This document shows, piece after piece, positions 33,301 to 46,554 of a DNA stretch of 64,000 bases. The DNA is taken from assembly GCA_964502175.1 (NCBI GenBank), contig CAZCVE010000002.1:222140-286139 (forward strand), read 5' to 3'. A model generated the notes under the pieces. The model was not told where the DNA came from, made no database searches, and was given only the letters and a program-made list of their open reading frames with translations. Numbering within the stretch: position 1 is the first letter of the stretch; each line of letters starts with the position of its first letter. Position numbers and translations under genes: made by a program. Origin of the DNA: JAFLCL01 sp964502175 (lineage in GTDB: Bacteria > Myxococcota_A > Polyangia > Polyangiales > Sandaracinaceae).

Positions 33301-34662
33301 ATGTCGGAAGAAGAGACCAACGAGGCGTGGGGTATTGCGGAGCCGATCGAAGAGATCGAGGACTCGGAAGACGGAGACGACGGAGGCGAGGTCGCGGCGA
33401 AGCCGCTTCGCAACCCTGCAGCGCTTCGGCTCGGAGGGCGGAAGAAGGGCAAGCGGCTCGTCTTGCCGACGGCAAGCGGAGAGACGTCGAAGCTGACGGC
33501 CGAGCAGCGGCTCTTGATCCTCGACACGTGGAATCGAAGCGGCCTGCCGGCCAAGGACTTCGCGCCGCTCGTCGGCATCTCGAAGCACACGCTCTACGGC
33601 TGGAAGAACCGCTTCGAGGCCGAAGGCCCCGCTGGTCTGATGGACCGCCCGCGTGGTCAGAGCGGCAGCAAGGTGCCCGAGCTGACGAAGCGAACGATCC
33701 TGCTCCTCAAGAGCGGCGACCCGAGCCTGGGCTGTCAGCGGATCAGCGACATGCTCGCGCGCGGGCCTGCGCTCGGAGCGAGTCCGTCCGCGGTGGCGCG
33801 CGTGCTGAAGGACGCGGGCTACCAGCTCGAGGAGGTGCCGACGCGCCCGCACGAGGATCGCGTGAGGCGTTTCGAGCGCGAGAAGTCGAACCAGCTGTGG
33901 CAGACGGATCTCTTCACGTTCGTGCTGAAGCGTCAGAACCGTCGCGTGTACTTGGTGGCGTTCATGGACGACCACAGCCGCTTCGTCGTGGGCTTCGCGG
34001 TGCACGCGAGTCAGGCGACGGCGCTGGTACTGGAGGCGCTGCGAAGCTCGATCGCGAACCACGGAGTGCCGGAGGAGATCCTGACGGACAACGGCACGCA
34101 GTACGTGACGTGGCGCGGCCAGAGCGCGTTCTCGAAGGAGCTGACGGCGAAGGGCATCAAGCACATCGTTGCCAAGCCCCAGCGTCCTCAGACGCTGGGA
34201 AAGGTGGAGCGCTTCTGGGGGACTCTGTGGCGCGAGTGCGCGGAGGCGGCGGTGTTTCGCGATCTCGACGACGCGCGTCAGCGCCTCCACCACTTCATCG
34301 ATCACTACAACTTCCATCGTCCTCATCAGGGCCTCGATGGGCTCACGCCCGCAGATCGCTACTACGCGGCCGCGCCGCAGGTGCGTGATCAGCAGCGCGC
34401 GCGCATCGCGGAGAACGCGCTCGAGCTGTCGCGGCATGGTGTTCCGAAGCAGCCGCTGTACTTGACGGGACAGTCGGGCGGGCGGGCGTTCACCGTGCAC
34501 AGCGAGGGAGATCGAGTGTTCCTCACGCGCGATGGCGAGCCGCGTCAGGAGGTGGATCTGACGCCTCCCGAGGACGCGCCGCCGGGCACGTCACCGCTCG
34601 ATGAAGCGCTCGCGGATCTGCATGCGGAGCTGTCGAAGCGCGACGCGGAGGAGGAGCAGTGA
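33301..34662 (+). CDS. IS481-like DDE transposase
   Basis: A protein of 453 residues. The ATG at 33301 has GGAGG six bases upstream. An acidic N-terminus is followed by a helix-turn-helix (QRLLILDTWNRSGLPAKD, ISKHTLYGWKNRF) and a second winged-helix part (QRISDMLARGPALG). The rve/DDE core has Asp near 202 (LWQTDLFTF), Asp near 262 (ILTDNGTQY) and Glu near 302 (LGKVERFWGTL); HHFIDHYNFHRPHQGL follows, as in IS481/IS3 groups. A C-terminal beta-rich region (LYLTGQSGG, RVFLTRDGE) is extra. All catalytic residues are present. Its stop overlaps the next gene (GTGA). Confidence 0.93.
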   Translation: MSEEETNEAWGIAEPIEEIEDSEDGDDGGEVAAKPLRNPAALRLGGRKKGKRLVLPTASGETSKLTAEQRLLILDTWNRSGLPAKDFAPLVGISKHTLYGWKNRFEAEGPAGLMDRPRGQSGSKVPELTKRTILLLKSGDPSLGCQRISDMLARGPALGASPSAVARVLKDAGYQLEEVPTRPHEDRVRRFEREKSNQLWQTDLFTFVLKRQNRRVYLVAFMDDHSRFVVGFAVHASQATALVLEALRSSIANHGVPEEILTDNGTQYVTWRGQSAFSKELTAKGIKHIVAKPQRPQTLGKVERFWGTLWRECAEAAVFRDLDDARQRLHHFIDHYNFHRPHQGLDGLTPADRYYAAAPQVRDQQRARIAENALELSRHGVPKQPLYLTGQSGGRAFTVHSEGDRVFLTRDGEPRQEVDLTPPEDAPPGTSPLDEALADLHAELSKRDAEEEQ

Positions 34663-35153
34663 GCGGCGCGAGCGAGAGCAAGGCCAAGCGCGGGCGCAAG
34701 CCCGGCTCGGTGGGCCCGCGCATCGAGGTGGGCAGTCTCGATGCGCGCAAGACTGCGTGCTTGATCCTCGAAGTGCTCGGCGGACAGCGCACTCCGACGG
34801 ACGCCGCGAAGGTGCTCGGCGTGAGCTCGCAGCGCTACTACGGCCTCGAAGCGCAAGCGATCGAAGGTCTCGTCCATGCGTGCGAGCGACGAGGACCTGG
34901 CCGACAACGCGGGCCCGATGGACGCATCGCCGAGCTCGAAGCGAAGGTCGTCTCGCTCGAGCGCGAGTGCGCGCGACGACAAGCCCTCATTCGGATCTCT
35001 CAGCGCACACTGGGTCTCGCGAAGCCCGCGGAGCCGCCTCCGCAGCGGTCGGGGAAGAAGCACCGCAAGCCCGCGATCCGCGCGCTGAAGGCGGCAGCGG
35101 AGATGGACAAGGGGATCGCGCAGACACCGCGAGATAGGCCATCCTCGAGCTGA
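34659..35153 (+). CDS. Transposon accessory protein, HTH plus coiled coil
   Basis: A protein of 164 residues from GTG 34659 overlapping the transposase stop. A basic N-terminus (KAKRGRKPG) is followed by a helix-turn-helix (TPTDAAKVLGVSSQRYYG), then a coiled coil (RIAELEAKVVSLERECARRQ) and a basic tail. It resembles OrfA-type proteins but lacks a following frameshift. The architecture parallels that of the next gene. It may bind the element ends or partner one of the transposases. Confidence 0.82.
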   Translation: MSGASESKAKRGRKPGSVGPRIEVGSLDARKTACLILEVLGGQRTPTDAAKVLGVSSQRYYGLEAQAIEGLVHACERRGPGRQRGPDGRIAELEAKVVSLERECARRQALIRISQRTLGLAKPAEPPPQRSGKKHRKPAIRALKAAAEMDKGIAQTPRDRPSSS

Positions 35154-35165
35154 GCGAGGTGGCGT

Positions 35166-35564
35166 ATGGAGCGACGAGGACGACCTGGGCGCGGTGTCGA
35201 GCACGTGGAGCGCGTCGACAGCTCGGAAGAGACCAAGCAGCGTCTGAAGCTCATCCTTCAGACGCTGAGCGGCGACCTGAGCGTGAGCGCGGCGTGCGAG
35301 ACGCTCGGCGTGAGCGAGCCGCACTTCCATCGTCTTCGTGAGCGCGCGCTGACCGGCGCGGCCGAGGCCCTCGGGCCACGGCCCGCCGGTCGGCCCGCGA
35401 TCCTTCGCGATGCGAGCGACGCGCGGGTGTCGGAGCTCGAAGAGAAGCTCGAGGAGCTGAAGCTCGAGCTGCACGCGTCGCAGGTGCGCGAGCAGATCGC
35501 GGTGCTGATGCCCCACCTCTTGCTGCCTGCTGGCGGCAAAAAAAACTCTCGAGGACGGCGCTGA
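35166..35564 (+). CDS. Second transposase, orfA part (HTH/coiled coil)
   Basis: A protein of 132 residues in the unshifted form. HTH LSVSAACETLGVSEPHFHR, then a glycine/proline-rich linker, then a coiled coil (SELEEKLEELKLELHASQ). It ends shortly after an A8 run at 35538-35545, where the frame passes to a terminator. With one base fewer (7 A) or two more, the sequence continues into the downstream DDE frame as LEDGADRAKEARQDRHRSWW. So the product probably exists both as this short protein and as a fused full-length transposase. Confidence 0.85.
   Translation: MERRGRPGRGVEHVERVDSSEETKQRLKLILQTLSGDLSVSAACETLGVSEPHFHRLRERALTGAAEALGPRPAGRPAILRDASDARVSELEEKLEELKLELHASQVREQIAVLMPHLLLPAGGKKNSRGRR
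35538..35545 (+). promoter_or_regulatory. A8 slippery run, likely programmed frameshift or transcript slippage site
   Basis: Eight A between GGC and CTCTCG. The upstream frame reads GGC AAA AAA AAC and soon stops. Reading with one base less gives GGC AAA AAA ACT CTC GAG, in frame with the second transposase. That is a +1 shift, or loss of one A (or gain of two) in the transcript; a -1 shift would hit a stop within about 75 bases. Transcript slippage on A8-A9 runs is known in other insertion sequences. Confidence 0.75.
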
Positions 35565-36765
35565 TCGAGCGAAGGAGGCGCGGCAGGATCGGCATCGCTC
35601 GTGGTGGACGCGACTGCTCGAGCTGAAGTCGGTCGAGAAGCCGGCGCGTCGCAGCGAGCAGGCTCAGATGGCGCGTCGAGCGCTCGAGCGCGGGACGAAG
35701 CTCGCGGTGATCGCGCTCGCGCGGCTGGGACGACGGCGTCATCGGTCGTGGGCAGCAATCGAGTCTCTGGTGCGGGTGTCGTCGGAGACGGTGCGTGGCT
35801 GGCTGAAGCGATGGGTCGACGATCGGCTGACCGCGACGCCTCGCGGTCGTCCTCTCGATCGCTCATGCGTCGACACGCGGAACATGGTCTTGGCGATGCT
35901 GGGGATGATGGGCGCGAACACGCCTGTGACGGCGCTGCGTGAGCTCTTTCCGATGATGGGCCGCCGCGAGCTCGAGGACATCGTCACGCGCTACCGGCGC
36001 GTGAGCCGGAAGCGTGGCGTGCTGCTTCACCAAGTGACTTGGCGGAACAACGGTGCGGTGTGGGCGATGGACTTCACCGAGCCGCCGAAGACCATCGACG
36101 GCGAGTACGAGCAGGTGCTCGTCGTGCGCGACCTGGGCTCAGGCAAGCTGCTGCTCTCGCTGCCGACGAAGGACGCGACGAACGAGACCGTGTGCTCGGC
36201 GCTGCGTGCTCTCTTCGTCGAGCACGGCGCTCCGCTCGTCCTCAAGAGCGACAACGGCTCCGGCTTCATCGCCGACGCGACGCGCTCGCTGCTGGAGGAG
36301 CACGGAGTGATCGCGCTCTTGTCGCCCCCCTCGACGCCGCGCTTCAACGGCGCCTGCGAGGCCGGCATCGGCGGCCTGAAGGTGCGCGCGCACCACGAGG
36401 CGGCGCGCCACGGACGCCCTGGCGAGTGGACCGTCGACGACGTGGAGACCGCGCGTCTGGTCGCCAACGCGACGTCCCGACCCCTCGGCGCCGCCGGTCC
36501 GGTGCCCGACGACCTGTGGGACCAGCGCGTCGTGCAGCGTGACGCGGAGGCCAGACGGCTCTTGAACGCGCGCGTGGAAACGTGCACAACGGAAGAGCGT
36601 GAGCGCGTCGAGCACGATGACGGAGAGGAATCGCGGGGCCACATGGACGCCGCGATTCGCCGCCTCGCCATCTGCCGCGCTCTCGTGCAGCTCGGTTACG
36701 TACAGCTCAGGAGGCGGCGATTTTCTCTCCCCATTGCATCACGACGAGTGGGAAAGAATTCGTAG
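35545..36765 (+). CDS. Second DDE transposase, orfB part
   Basis: The frame is open from the A8 run; the first ATG is 35668 (MARRALERGTKL), giving 365 residues if started there, or about 406 as the fused C-terminus. HTH parts (RSWAAIESLVRVSSETVRGWL) precede the rve core: Asp in VWAMDFTEP, Asp in VLKSDNGSGF, Glu in GACEAGIGGLK. This is a DDE triad with a spacing and surroundings unlike the first transposase. The last codons (FSLPIASRRVGKNS) are encoded by the right inverted end. A separate start at 35668 with no visible ribosome site is less likely than fusion through the shift. Confidence 0.85.
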   Translation, partial: TLEDGADRAKEARQDRHRSWWTRLLELKSVEKPARRSEQAQMARRALERGTKLAVIALARLGRRRHRSWAAIESLVRVSSETVRGWLKRWVDDRLTATPRGRPLDRSCVDTRNMVLAMLGMMGANTPVTALRELFPMMGRRELEDIVTRYRRVSRKRGVLLHQVTWRNNGAVWAMDFTEPPKTIDGEYEQVLVVRDLGSGKLLLSLPTKDATNETVCSALRALFVEHGAPLVLKSDNGSGFIADATRSLLEEHGVIALLSPPSTPRFNGACEAGIGGLKVRAHHEAARHGRPGEWTVDDVETARLVANATSRPLGAAGPVPDDLWDQRVVQRDAEARRLLNARVETCTTEERERVEHDDGEESRGHMDAAIRRLAICRALVQLGYVQLRRRRFSLPIASRRVGKNS

Positions 36766-36770
36766 GGAGC
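36711..36770 (-). repeat. Right inverted end of the transposon
   Basis: Reverse complement begins GCTCCCTACGAATTCTTT and includes ATGGGGAGAGAAAATCGCC, matching the left end. It includes the stop codon of the second transposase (36763-36765). Confidence 0.85.
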
Positions 36771-36772
36771 AC

Positions 36773-36889
36773 ATGATTCAGCCTGCGCCTGGTGGGGGGT
36801 TTATCGTTAGGGATCCACTTCCGGGCGTGACCTACTCGGTTGATGCCGCTTGGGTGGCTCGATGGGTCGTTGCAGGTGTGTGGCAATGA
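36773..36889 (+). CDS. Very small protein, possibly truncated by the transposon
   Basis: 38 residues (MIQPAPGGGFIVRDPLPG...AGVWQ) starting four bases after the transposon end. The frame continues upstream into the inverted end, so the original N-terminus may have been replaced. ATGA overlap with the next gene implies translational coupling. Codon use has many T-ending and less GC-rich codons compared with the window. Unknown function; a small toxin-antitoxin-like pair is possible but unsupported. Confidence 0.45.
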   Translation: MIQPAPGGGFIVRDPLPGVTYSVDAAWVARWVVAGVWQ

Positions 36890-37119
36890 CTCGCCTGCGG
36901 CTTATTGCACGCACCGGACCTCGTGAGTATCGGGTGGTTATTGAAGTCGACGGTCAGGTGCAAACCTGCGTCTGTCAGGCGCTACGCGACGGACAGATTC
37001 GCTACGTTCGTTCCGTACCGCCCATTCTGGATTCGTTCGAAGTGTCGCCCAAACTCATCGCGGCGGCGGTGCTTGCGTTCGACGAGGTTGAGTCGTCCGG
37101 AGAGCGCTCGCCCGACTGA
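36886..37119 (+). CDS. Small hypothetical protein of atypical composition
   Basis: 77 residues from ATG 36886. Beta-strand-rich start (RLRLIARTGPREYRVVIEVDG), one CVC, a helical end (SPKLIAAAVLAFDEVE). Lower GC and non-preferred codons (tta, gtt, att) mark it as foreign relative to its surroundings. It is coupled to the 38-aa frame and lies beside the transposon, which suggests horizontal acquisition. Unrecognised. Confidence 0.6.
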   Translation: MTRLRLIARTGPREYRVVIEVDGQVQTCVCQALRDGQIRYVRSVPPILDSFEVSPKLIAAAVLAFDEVESSGERSPD

Positions 37120-37738
37120 GGGCGTTCATCTCTCTACCGGTCTGTGATGTGTTCGGATCGCCAGATCTTGGCGGACGCTCGAATTCGTCACGACGCGCGC
37201 CTGCGAAGGATTATGCAGCACGATCGGTTTCGCCTCGTCGCCCACCTCGCTCGGTCTCGCTGCGAGGCCCACGTCTCGGCCTCGACGAGGACGTGCCCGG
37301 GCTCGGGCCTCGCGACGGAGCGTCGCTCGATGCCTTGGGACGACGCGATCGCGTTCGAGATCTTCGATCGCGAGGGCGAGGACGCAGACCCGGCGACCGC
37401 CGTCGGCGCGCTGCGCGTGCTGCGCGGTGTTCGCAGGAACTCCACGCGCGCGTCGTCGCGTTCGGGGTCGACGCGGGCGACTGCGCCGCCCTCGCGCGAC
37501 GGCTGGGGGGCGCCGCCGCCGCTGCCTCAGCGTGCGCGCTCCAAGGTGCCGATGGCAGCCGGCGATCTCGTCGAGGAGGCCGCGGCCGGGGCGCACCGGC
37601 ACGAGCACGATCCCGTCGATGATCACGTTCGATCCCGACGGCACGTTCCACATCGTGCCTGCGTACTTCAGCGAGCTGCGGCTCAGTACGCGGCGATCGG
37701 AGCGGCCGGCGGGGACGCTGTGTTAGCCTCCCCGTTCG
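37120..37738 (+). pseudogene. Probable decayed coding stretch, otherwise gene-free
   Basis: No intact gene fits. Short protein-like pieces lie in successive plus-strand frames: AIAFEIFDREGEDADPATAV (from about 37345), then QELHARVVAFGVDAGD (from about 37435) and MITFDPDGTFHIVPAYFSE (from 37619). They read like parts of one or two genes broken by indels, but I cannot name a family. Confidence is low; random GC-rich frames could mimic this. Confidence 0.3.
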
Positions 37739-39505
37739 ATGATTCGCCCTGCCTCGTCCCTCCTCCTCACGTCCGGCATCGCGCTCTCGCTGCTCGCAGG
37801 ATCCTGCGCAGCGCCGACGGCGGAAGAAGATCCGCGGATCCGCGTGCGATGGAGCGCGCTCGGTGAGCCCGCCGCCGACGTGCCCGCGGGCGTCGAGGCG
37901 TTGCTGCTGCTCGTGTACCTGCCGGACTCGGACACGCCCGAAGACTCGGCGTTCACGGTCGAGGGTCTCGAAGACGCGGACGGCAACGGACGCCCCGAGC
38001 TCGTGCGCCCCGATCTCCCGTTCGGCGAGGCCGTGCGGATCGTGCTCCTCGGTGGCCCCGCAGACGGCAACTGGACGCACGTCGGCAGCGTCGGGCCGAT
38101 CGTCCTCGAGCGCGGTGAGCGTCGCTACGTGGACATCCGCATGTTCGGTCTCACCGAGGCCAACACGATCGACGGAGACGTCCCGAGCGCGCGCTTCCTC
38201 CACACGGCGACGGCGCTCGAGGACGGTCGCGTGCTCATCGCGGGCGGCTTCGAGCGCGCGACGATGGCGACGTGTCCCTCGGGCGCGCCGACCGGATCGA
38301 ATTGCTACGAGCTCGTCGCGGCCAACGACGCGTACGTGTTCGAGCCGTCGTCGGGTCGCTTCTACGAGGTGCAGTCGCCCATGCTCTCGGCGCGCGGTGG
38401 GCACACGGCCACGCGCCTGCCCGACGGTCGCGTGCTGATCGCCGGCGGCGCTGGACGCGCGATGCTCGTCGCCACGCCGGGCACGGGCACCAACGTCTCG
38501 CTCTCGCTCGCGTCGGGCACGGACGTCACGACGCCCGCGACCTACGAGATCTTCGAGCCCGAGGCGAACCCCGAAGAAGCCGACGTGGACGCCGATGGTG
38601 ATCCGGGGCGTGGCGGCTTCCTCGGCTCGGCCGACGCGCCGACGCGCGCGGGCGCCCTCGATCAGCCGCGCCTTCTCCATTCGGCGGCAGCGCTCGACGA
38701 CGGTCGCGTGATGATCGCCGGAGGCGTCGCGGCGCCGAGCTCGTACACGGTGTGGGATCCGCAGCGCGCGGGTGGCTACGGCGTGGTGGGAACGGGCGCG
38801 CTCCCGACGGCGCGACTGACACCTGGCGCAGCCGTGCTCGGCAGCGGCGCGATGCAGCGCGTGCTCGTGGCAGGTGGCGGTGAAGCGACGTCCGACGCGC
38901 AGCTCGCGGACATGTGGATCGGGATGGGCGCACCCATCGGCTCCGCCACGTCGGCGAACATCATGACGACGAGCGGCTCACCGCAGTGGAACCTCTACCG
39001 ACCGATCGTCGAGACGGTCGGCAACGGTCAGGCCGCGCTGGTCCTCGGCTGGTACGGGCCCTGGTGCCCGCCCGGCATGAACGCGCCGACGTTCACGGTC
39101 GACGCGGACAGCACGCGCTGCGCGTACGCCGTGAACCGCGCGTTCACGTTCGAGGTCGCGACGAACCGCGCGACGGGCACGGCCTCGATGCGGCAGCACG
39201 CGTTCGGCGCGTCCACGCGCCTCGACGACGGAACGATCGCCGTCACCGGCGGCATCTCGGAGCTCACGCTCGACGCGAACGCATCGGTCGACTTCTACGG
39301 CACCACGATCGTCGGCGGCGCGGCGCAGCTCGTGGCCACGTCGCAGACGCTGCGTCAGCGGCGCGCGATGCACGCGATGGCGCGGCTGCCCGAGGGAGGC
39401 TTCCTGGTGTTCGGCGGCGCGACGTTCAGCGCGGACGGGCGCGGCACGATCACACCGCTCGCGGCGCCCGAGGTGCTTTTCGTGCAGCGCGCGCGCGGAC
39501 GCTGA
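37739..39505 (+). CDS. Kelch-repeat lipoprotein
   Basis: A protein of 588 residues. The signal peptide MIRPASSLLLTSGIALSLLAGSC ends in a lipobox LAGSC at about 19-23. A beta-sandwich-like domain (residues about 30-135) precedes kelch-type blades: RFLHTATALEDGRVLIAGG, GGHTATRLPDGRVLIAGG, LLHSAAALDDGRVMIAGG and a last AMARLPEGGFLVFGG. Each has the Gly-Gly and Arg-Val pattern of a beta-propeller. Such propellers bind proteins or sugars at the cell surface. ATG 37739 is used. The next gene, the kinase fusion, starts 34 bases later, so they may be cotranscribed. Confidence 0.85.
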   Translation: MIRPASSLLLTSGIALSLLAGSCAAPTAEEDPRIRVRWSALGEPAADVPAGVEALLLLVYLPDSDTPEDSAFTVEGLEDADGNGRPELVRPDLPFGEAVRIVLLGGPADGNWTHVGSVGPIVLERGERRYVDIRMFGLTEANTIDGDVPSARFLHTATALEDGRVLIAGGFERATMATCPSGAPTGSNCYELVAANDAYVFEPSSGRFYEVQSPMLSARGGHTATRLPDGRVLIAGGAGRAMLVATPGTGTNVSLSLASGTDVTTPATYEIFEPEANPEEADVDADGDPGRGGFLGSADAPTRAGALDQPRLLHSAAALDDGRVMIAGGVAAPSSYTVWDPQRAGGYGVVGTGALPTARLTPGAAVLGSGAMQRVLVAGGGEATSDAQLADMWIGMGAPIGSATSANIMTTSGSPQWNLYRPIVETVGNGQAALVLGWYGPWCPPGMNAPTFTVDADSTRCAYAVNRAFTFEVATNRATGTASMRQHAFGASTRLDDGTIAVTGGISELTLDANASVDFYGTTIVGGAAQLVATSQTLRQRRAMHAMARLPEGGFLVFGGATFSADGRGTITPLAAPEVLFVQRARGR

Positions 39506-39539
39506 GACGCGCGCGGCGCGCCGCGACGAGACGACGACG

Positions 39540-44156
<4,617 letters not shown>

Positions 44157-45144
44157 TCGAAGCCGGACCGCGAGACCGCGATCTCACCGCCCGCCGCGTC
44201 CCTGACGACCACGCCCGGTCTGCCGACCACCTCACCGATGCGCGTCGCGAGATCGGAGACCGCCATGCCGATCGGCGCCGTGAACGCGAGCTCGTAGTCT
44301 TCGCCCCCGCCGAGCGCGAGCGCGACCGAATCGCGGCCGAGCGAGGCGGCGGACGCGGCGTGACCCGGCGCGAAGGGCAGCTCCGAGACGCGGAGATCGA
44401 CGCCGACACCGCTCGCCGCCGCGAGCCGCTCGAGATCGACTACGAGCCCGTCGGACACGTCGATCGCAGCGGTCGCGAGGAGCGCGATCCGTCGACCTTC
44501 CGTGATGCGCGCGTGTGGACGCCGCCATCGCGCGACGAAGGGCGCGAAGCTCGGCTCGGCGTGACGACCCGCCTCGAGCGCAGCGAGGCCCAGCGCCGCC
44601 GCGCCGAGCGTTCCCGTGACGAACACACCATCGCCGACCTTCGCGCCGACGCGACGAAGCGGCGCCTCGGTCATGCGCCCGAGGACTGTCGTGTGGAGCG
44701 AGATCTCGCTCGCGCGCGTGAGGTTTCCGCCGACGACGCGCGCGCCCACGTCGTCCGCGGCCTCGCGCACGCCGACCGCGAGCGCGTCGAGCTGATCGTC
44801 GGTCACGTCGTCCGAGAGCGCGAGCGAGAGCAGCACGGCGCGAGGCTCGGCGCCCATCGCGGCGAGGTCGCTCAGCGCCGCCGTGGCAGCGCGCGCCCCG
44901 AGCTCGTGGAGGCTCAGCCACGCGCGACGGAAATGCACCCCCTCCACGTGCGCATCGACCGACAAGACCTCACGTCCGAGCGCCGGCGCGAGCACCGCAG
45001 CGTCGTCGCCGATGTCCACCTCGAGCCCCAGCGCACCGCGCGGCACACCACGCGAGAAGATGGCGCGCAGGCGCGCGATGCGTCCCTCTTCGACGTGCGC
45101 GCTCATGCGATCACGGCGTCGAGCGCGGGCTCGCGCACGAACGC

Positions 45145-46554
45145 TCAGGCATCGTCGGGATCGGGGATCGTGAGGTAGAAGGCCGCGCCCTTGCCGACCT
45201 CGCTCTCGACCCGGATCGAGCCGCCGTGCGCGCCCACGATGCGGTTGGCGATCGAGAGCCCGAGGCCCGTGCCGCCGTGCTCGCGCGTGCTCGATCCATC
45301 CACTTGGTAGAAGGCGTCGAAGATCTTGTCGTGCTCTTCGGGCGGGATGCCGATGCCCGAGTCGATGACGCCGATCTCGACCGCGCGACGCGGCACCGAG
45401 AGCAGCACGGCGCCGAAGCCGTCGTCGTCCGACTCTGCCTCGGTGACGCGTCCGGTGAAGCGCACGGTGCCGCCCTTGGGCGTGAACTTCAGCGCGTTCT
45501 CCGCGAGGTTGAAGAGCACCTGCTTGATGCGCACGGGATCGACGAACACCGTGCCCGTGCCCTCGGCGAGCTCGGTCACGAGCGTCACGCCCTTCTTGGC
45601 GGCGCTCGGCGCGAGCGTCTTCTGAAGGTCGTCGAGCAGCGCGCGCGTCGACAGGATCTCGCGGTGCAGGCGCATCGTGCCCTGCTCGAGCTTGTTCATG
45701 TCGAGGAGGCTCGTGATGAGCGCGAGGAGGTGCTCGCCCTTGCCGTGGATCGTCTCGACGAACTCGGCCTGCTCGGTGGTGAGCTCGCCGCCGATGCCGG
45801 CGCCGAGCATGTCGCTGTAGCCGATGATCGACGTGAGCGGCGTGCGCAGCTCGTGGCTCACGGTGGCGAGGAAGTTCGACTTGAGGCGGTCGAGCTCGCG
45901 CAGTCGATCGACGGCTTGCTGGAGCTGCGTGTTCTTCTCGACGAGCTCGCGGAAGCTCTCCTTCACGCTCGCGAGGTGCATGTTGCTCGTGAGGAAGGCG
46001 CGGTGACCGCTGAAGAGGATGAGGTCGAGCACGCTCGCGAGGTGCGCGCCGATCCGCTGGATCGTCTCGGCGCGAACACGCGGCATCTCCTGCAGCGCTG
46101 CGCGCGCGGCCTCTCCATCGAGGCGCGCGTCGAGCACGAGCAGTGAGCGCGGGACCTCGCGTCGCTCGGCGGGCATGTACGGGCCCACGACGAAGCGTCC
46201 GAGGCGACGGCCTTGGTACACGATCGGGACGATGCGGTACTCGGCGCCCGTGAAGCACGGATGCGTGACGGCGCCGTCGTTCGGATCGATCGCCTTCACC
46301 TCGGAGACGAGCTTCGAGCACGCGCGCCGGCCGTTGCCGAGCGTGTTCACGTAGCGGCAGATCTCCTGCTCTTCGTGGGCATCCGCGAGGAGCGCGCCAT
46401 CGCCCGAGAACACGCGCACCGGGATCGAGAAGAGCTCGAAGAACGAGCGGCACACCTCGCCGAGGGCGCGACGATCGACCACTTCTTCGAGACGCGCGAC
46501 CTCACCGAGAGAGAGCGCGTCTGCGAGCGCCTGCTCCGCCTCCGCTGCGCTCAT
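45145..46554 (-). CDS. Sensor histidine kinase with N-terminal PocR domain
   Basis: A protein of 469 residues without membrane helices. Residues about 15-170 form a PocR-type sensor (CRSFFELFSIPVRVFSGDG, ICRYVNT, ACSKLVSEVKA, HPCFTGAEYRIVPIV). Conserved cysteines could bind a ligand or metal. A coiled region (KESFRELVEKNTQLQQAV) leads to HisKA with the phospho-His in SHELRTPLTSIIGYS. The ATPase domain has N box NALKFTPKGG, G1 DSGIGIPPEE and G2 GTGLGLSIANRIV. No response regulator adjoins it. The start overlaps the stop of the GTPase gene (ATGA), so the pair probably forms one signalling module. Confidence 0.92.
   Translation of the reverse strand: MSAAEAEQALADALSLGEVARLEEVVDRRALGEVCRSFFELFSIPVRVFSGDGALLADAHEEQEICRYVNTLGNGRRACSKLVSEVKAIDPNDGAVTHPCFTGAEYRIVPIVYQGRRLGRFVVGPYMPAERREVPRSLLVLDARLDGEAARAALQEMPRVRAETIQRIGAHLASVLDLILFSGHRAFLTSNMHLASVKESFRELVEKNTQLQQAVDRLRELDRLKSNFLATVSHELRTPLTSIIGYSDMLGAGIGGELTTEQAEFVETIHGKGEHLLALITSLLDMNKLEQGTMRLHREILSTRALLDDLQKTLAPSAAKKGVTLVTELAEGTGTVFVDPVRIKQVLFNLAENALKFTPKGGTVRFTGRVTEAESDDDGFGAVLLSVPRRAVEIGVIDSGIGIPPEEHDKIFDAFYQVDGSSTREHGGTGLGLSIANRIVGAHGGSIRVESEVGKGAAFYLTIPDPDDA

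Larger units (their letters stand above)
33208..36770 (+). mobile_element. 3.56-kb transposon with two DDE transposases and two HTH/coiled-coil proteins
   Basis: The element is bounded by imperfect inverted ends of about 60 bp (33208-33266 and 36711-36770). Inside, all on the plus strand and overlapping or closely packed, are an IS481-like DDE transposase, a small HTH/coiled-coil protein, and a second HTH/coiled-coil part that joins a second, different DDE transposase through an A8 slippery run. No ATPase or resolvase gene is present, and no cargo. No convincing target-site duplication is visible (left flank ...acctgttta, right flank acatgattc...). The two-transposase composition separates it from simple IS3/IS481 insertion sequences; the nearest analogy in general form is heteromeric transposases, but the family is unidentified. 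Confidence 0.82.
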
